64,000 bases of DNA from Azophilus sp965221755. Its GTDB lineage: Bacteria; Pseudomonadota; Gammaproteobacteria; Pseudomonadales; Azotimanducaceae. The stretch is taken from contig OZ244921.1 of the NCBI GenBank assembly GCA_965221755.1, positions 434,001 through 498,000 on the forward strand. The letters are read 5' to 3'. Position numbers and translations under genes: made by a program. Position 1 is the stretch's first letter, and every line of letters begins with the position of its first letter. Below the pieces are notes generated by a model. It did no database searches, had not been told where the DNA came from, and worked only from the letters and a program-made list of their open reading frames with translations. Shown piece after piece: positions 61,459-64,000 of the stretch.

Positions 61459-64000
61459 ATGCGCACCGCCATCGCTTGGTTCGTCCGCAATCCGGTCGCC
61501 GCCAACCTGCTGATGTTCCTGCTGTGCATCGGCGGGCTGCTGGCCCTGTTCACCGTCAATCAGGAGGAGTTTCCCAACATGGAGGTGCCGGTGGTGTCGA
61601 TCAACGTGCCCTACTTGGGCGCCGCTCCGGAGGAGGTTGAGCGGGGCGTCTGCATCCGCGTCGAGGAGGCCATCGACGGCATCGACGGCATCGAGGAGAT
61701 TCACTCCGTCGCCAGCGAGGGCATGTGCCAAGTGATGGCGGAACTGGCCCTGAACGCCAATGACGTGGTGGCGCTCAACGAAATCAAAAGCCACGTCGAT
61801 GGCATCAACAGCTTCCCCGCGGAAACCGAGAAGCCCATCGTCTCCAAGTTCTCGATCATCCGCAACGTCGCCCAAGTGGCTCTCTCCGGACGCGCCGACG
61901 AGCGCATTCTTAAAGATTGGGGCCAGCGGCTGCGCAATGAGATCGCCGCCATCGACGGCATCTCCCAGGTGGGCATCAAGTACGTGCGGCCCTACGAGAT
62001 CTCCATCGAGGTTTCGGAACGCGCGCTGCGGCGCCACGAGCTGACCTTGGATCGCGTGACCCAAGCGGTGCGCAACACGTCGCTCGACATGCCCGGCGGA
62101 ACCATCAAGTCCGACGGCGGCGAGATTCTCATCCGCTCCAAGGGCCAAGCCTACTGGGGCGACGAATTCGCGGATGTGGTCGTGCTGACCCGCCCCGACG
62201 GCACCAAGGTCACGCTGGATGAAGTGGCCGACATTCGCGACGGCTTTGAGGAGGGCGACCTCTACGCCCGCTTCAACGGCGAGCCCGCGGTGGTGATCGA
62301 AGTGGCCCAGATCGGCGACGAGGACATCATGCGGATCGCCGAAGACGTCGATGCCTACGTCGATGAGGTCCGCACCCGCCTGCCCGAGGGCTTAAGCGTC
62401 ACCATCTGGACCGACACCTCCAAGGAGCTGGTGGAGCGCTTCAGCGTCCTGAACACCACCGCTGGCGGCGGCTTGGCCCTGGTGCTGGTCATTCTGGCGC
62501 TGTTCCTGCGCCTGCGCCTGGCCCTGTGGGTGGCCGCCGGCATCCCCATCGCCCTGTTGGGCTGCATCGCCACCCTGCCCTACATCGGAATCAACATCAA
62601 CACCCTCACGGTCATCGCCTTCATACTGGTGCTCGGCATAGTGGTCGATGACGCGATCGTCGTGGGCGAGCGCATCCACAGCCAGGAGCAAATCGGCAAG
62701 GCGCCCGTTCAAGCCGCCATCGACGGCACCTGGGAGGTTTCCGTGCCGGTGATTTTCGGGGTGCTGACCACCGTGGCCGCCTTCCTTCCCCTAGTGCTGG
62801 TGGAAGGCATGTTGACCGAGTTCTTCGGCAGCATCGGCGTCGTCGTCATAGTGGCGCTGGCATTCAGCATCATCGAGTCCCAACTCATCCTGCCGGCCCA
62901 CTTGGCCTACCGCAAACGCAGCCGGGCCAAACAAGGCGTGGGGCACTTTTGGAACCGCATTCAAGGCCGCATGGCGGCAGGCCTTGAGGCCTTGGCGGTT
63001 CGCCACTACCTGCCCTTGGTGCGGCGGGCCGTCGAATGGCGCTACGTCACTGCCGCCGTTGGCTTGGGGGTGCTCATACTGGCCTTGGCGATGATCCTGA
63101 GCGGCCGCGTCACGTTCGGCTTCTTTCCCTCCATCGAAGGCAACCGCATCTACGGCCAGTTGGAGCTGCCGCAGGGCGTTTCGGTGGATCAGACGATCGA
63201 GGCGGCGCGCCGAATCGAAGCCGGCGCCGCCAAGTTGAACGAAGAGCTGACCCAGCAGCTTGGACGGGACCGGGACGTCATCCTCAACCAATTGACCAGC
63301 ATCGGCACCGCCGTGCATCGGGACGGTCCCGGGGCGCGGCCGCGGCCCGGCCGCAGCCACTTCGCGGAAGTGGTGATCGAACTGCCGCCGCCGCGGCAGC
63401 GGGACAACCTGAGCGCCAAGGACATCGCCAAACGCTGGCGGGAACTGACGGGGCCCATTCCCGATGCGGTGAAGCTCAGCTTCAATGCCGACCAATGGTC
63501 GGCCGGCGAACCCATCAACTACCAGATCAGCGGCACCGACGTGGAGGAGTTGCGCACGGTCGCGGCGGAACTGCGCCTCAAGCTCGCCCGTTACCAGGGC
63601 GTGTACGACATCAGCGACTCCTTCCGCGCCGGCAAGCAGGAAATCAAGCTCAGCCTGCTGCCCGAGGCCCGCAACCTGGGCCTGACCCTCGGCGACCTCG
63701 CCCGCCAAGTGCGCAGCGCCTTCTACGGCGCCGAAGCGCAGCGGGTGCAGCGCGGCGAGAACGAGGTGCGGGTGATGGTGCGCTTCCCGGAGGCCGAGCG
63801 GAAGTCCATCGGCAACCTGGAGGACATGTACATCCGCACCGCCGACGGCAAGGAAGTGCCCTTCCACAGCGTCGCCCAATTCGATCTGGGGCGGGGCTAC
63901 TCCTCCATTCAGCGCACCAACCGCCAGCGGGTGGTCAACGTGACCGCTGAGGTGGACCGCGGCGCCATTGCCCCGGAGGACGTGATGAGCAGCATCAATC
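61459..64000 (+). CDS. RND efflux pump inner-membrane subunit (3' end cut by window)
   Basis: 847 residues are visible from ATG 61459 (upstream GCAGGAGAAAT). AcrB/HAE1-type layout: helix 1 (PVAANLLMFLLCIGGLLALF), first porter loop, the helix-4 proton-relay aspartates in LVLGIVVDDAIVVGERIHS, and a second large loop starting FGFFPSIEGNRIYGQLELP. It pumps hydrophobic molecules out using protons. Substrate unknown. About 20% of the protein and any outer-membrane channel gene lie beyond the right edge. Confidence 0.93.
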   Translation, partial: MRTAIAWFVRNPVAANLLMFLLCIGGLLALFTVNQEEFPNMEVPVVSINVPYLGAAPEEVERGVCIRVEEAIDGIDGIEEIHSVASEGMCQVMAELALNANDVVALNEIKSHVDGINSFPAETEKPIVSKFSIIRNVAQVALSGRADERILKDWGQRLRNEIAAIDGISQVGIKYVRPYEISIEVSERALRRHELTLDRVTQAVRNTSLDMPGGTIKSDGGEILIRSKGQAYWGDEFADVVVLTRPDGTKVTLDEVADIRDGFEEGDLYARFNGEPAVVIEVAQIGDEDIMRIAEDVDAYVDEVRTRLPEGLSVTIWTDTSKELVERFSVLNTTAGGGLALVLVILALFLRLRLALWVAAGIPIALLGCIATLPYIGININTLTVIAFILVLGIVVDDAIVVGERIHSQEQIGKAPVQAAIDGTWEVSVPVIFGVLTTVAAFLPLVLVEGMLTEFFGSIGVVVIVALAFSIIESQLILPAHLAYRKRSRAKQGVGHFWNRIQGRMAAGLEALAVRHYLPLVRRAVEWRYVTAAVGLGVLILALAMILSGRVTFGFFPSIEGNRIYGQLELPQGVSVDQTIEAARRIEAGAAKLNEELTQQLGRDRDVILNQLTSIGTAVHRDGPGARPRPGRSHFAEVVIELPPPRQRDNLSAKDIAKRWRELTGPIPDAVKLSFNADQWSAGEPINYQISGTDVEELRTVAAELRLKLARYQGVYDISDSFRAGKQEIKLSLLPEARNLGLTLGDLARQVRSAFYGAEAQRVQRGENEVRVMVRFPEAERKSIGNLEDMYIRTADGKEVPFHSVAQFDLGRGYSSIQRTNRQRVVNVTAEVDRGAIAPEDVMSSIN

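Overview
The window is 64 kb of GC-rich, gene-dense bacterial DNA. Gene content points to an uncultured, aerobic gammaproteobacterium: a bimodular QueF, endonuclease V, a suf operon, 4.5S RNA, a DUF1329/DUF1302/MMPL cluster, paaA and hpaH. No rRNA, phage or CRISPR array was seen. Short start-to-stop overlaps (4 nt) and GTG/TTG starts are common. Many long open frames lie antisense to real genes because of the high GC; they are left out.

Layout. 1-14,308 (minus strand): a block reading a small secreted protein of unknown function, a 2,992-residue secreted repeat protein, a lipoprotein with calcium-binding repeats, leucine-rich repeats and an HExxH metallopeptidase motif, an SDR, and paaA, which runs off the left edge. 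14,685-18,617: trxB, hpaH, an SDR lacking the catalytic serine, and a YeiH-type transporter. 19,214-27,684: an apparent envelope export module (MMPL/RND pump, DUF1329, YCF48-type protein, DUF1302 outer-membrane protein) followed by ExbB-ExbD-ExbD. 27,886-28,580: tRNA-Ser(GGA) and 4.5S RNA. 28,581-37,251: queF, an AGCS symporter, endonuclease V, a permuted ATP-grasp/alpha-E protein, an MFS carrier and two small glycosyltransferase-type genes. 37,221-43,690: a complete suf operon (sufB-C-D-S-A-T-E) with an fdxA-type ferredoxin upstream.

43,691-51,159 is the accessory part: a canonical P450, a P450 homologue without the heme-ligating cysteine, a REP-associated (Y1/HUH) transposase flanked by inverted GGGACACACA-type repeats, a second canonical P450 with its 3Fe-4S-type ferredoxin, and the remains of a sulfite-dehydrogenase/cytochrome c pair. 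51,170-55,165 (minus) is a tightly overlapping operon: transglutaminase-like protein, 2Fe-2S ferredoxin, MobA, prolyl oligopeptidase. 55,778-64,000: a PEGA/formylglycine-type protein, a MaoC hydratase, an APH-type phosphotransferase, and a FadR-type regulator with its apparent operator, translationally coupled to an RND efflux adaptor and pump (pump cut by the right edge).

Two dispersed intergenic repeat families run through the window: GGGACACACA clusters, probably linked to the REP transposase, and a double-hairpin palindrome. In addition there are several perfect 14-20 bp tandem duplications next to gene ends. The most unusual items are the secreted giant/LRR-metallopeptidase operon, the transposase with its repeats, and the heme-less P450.
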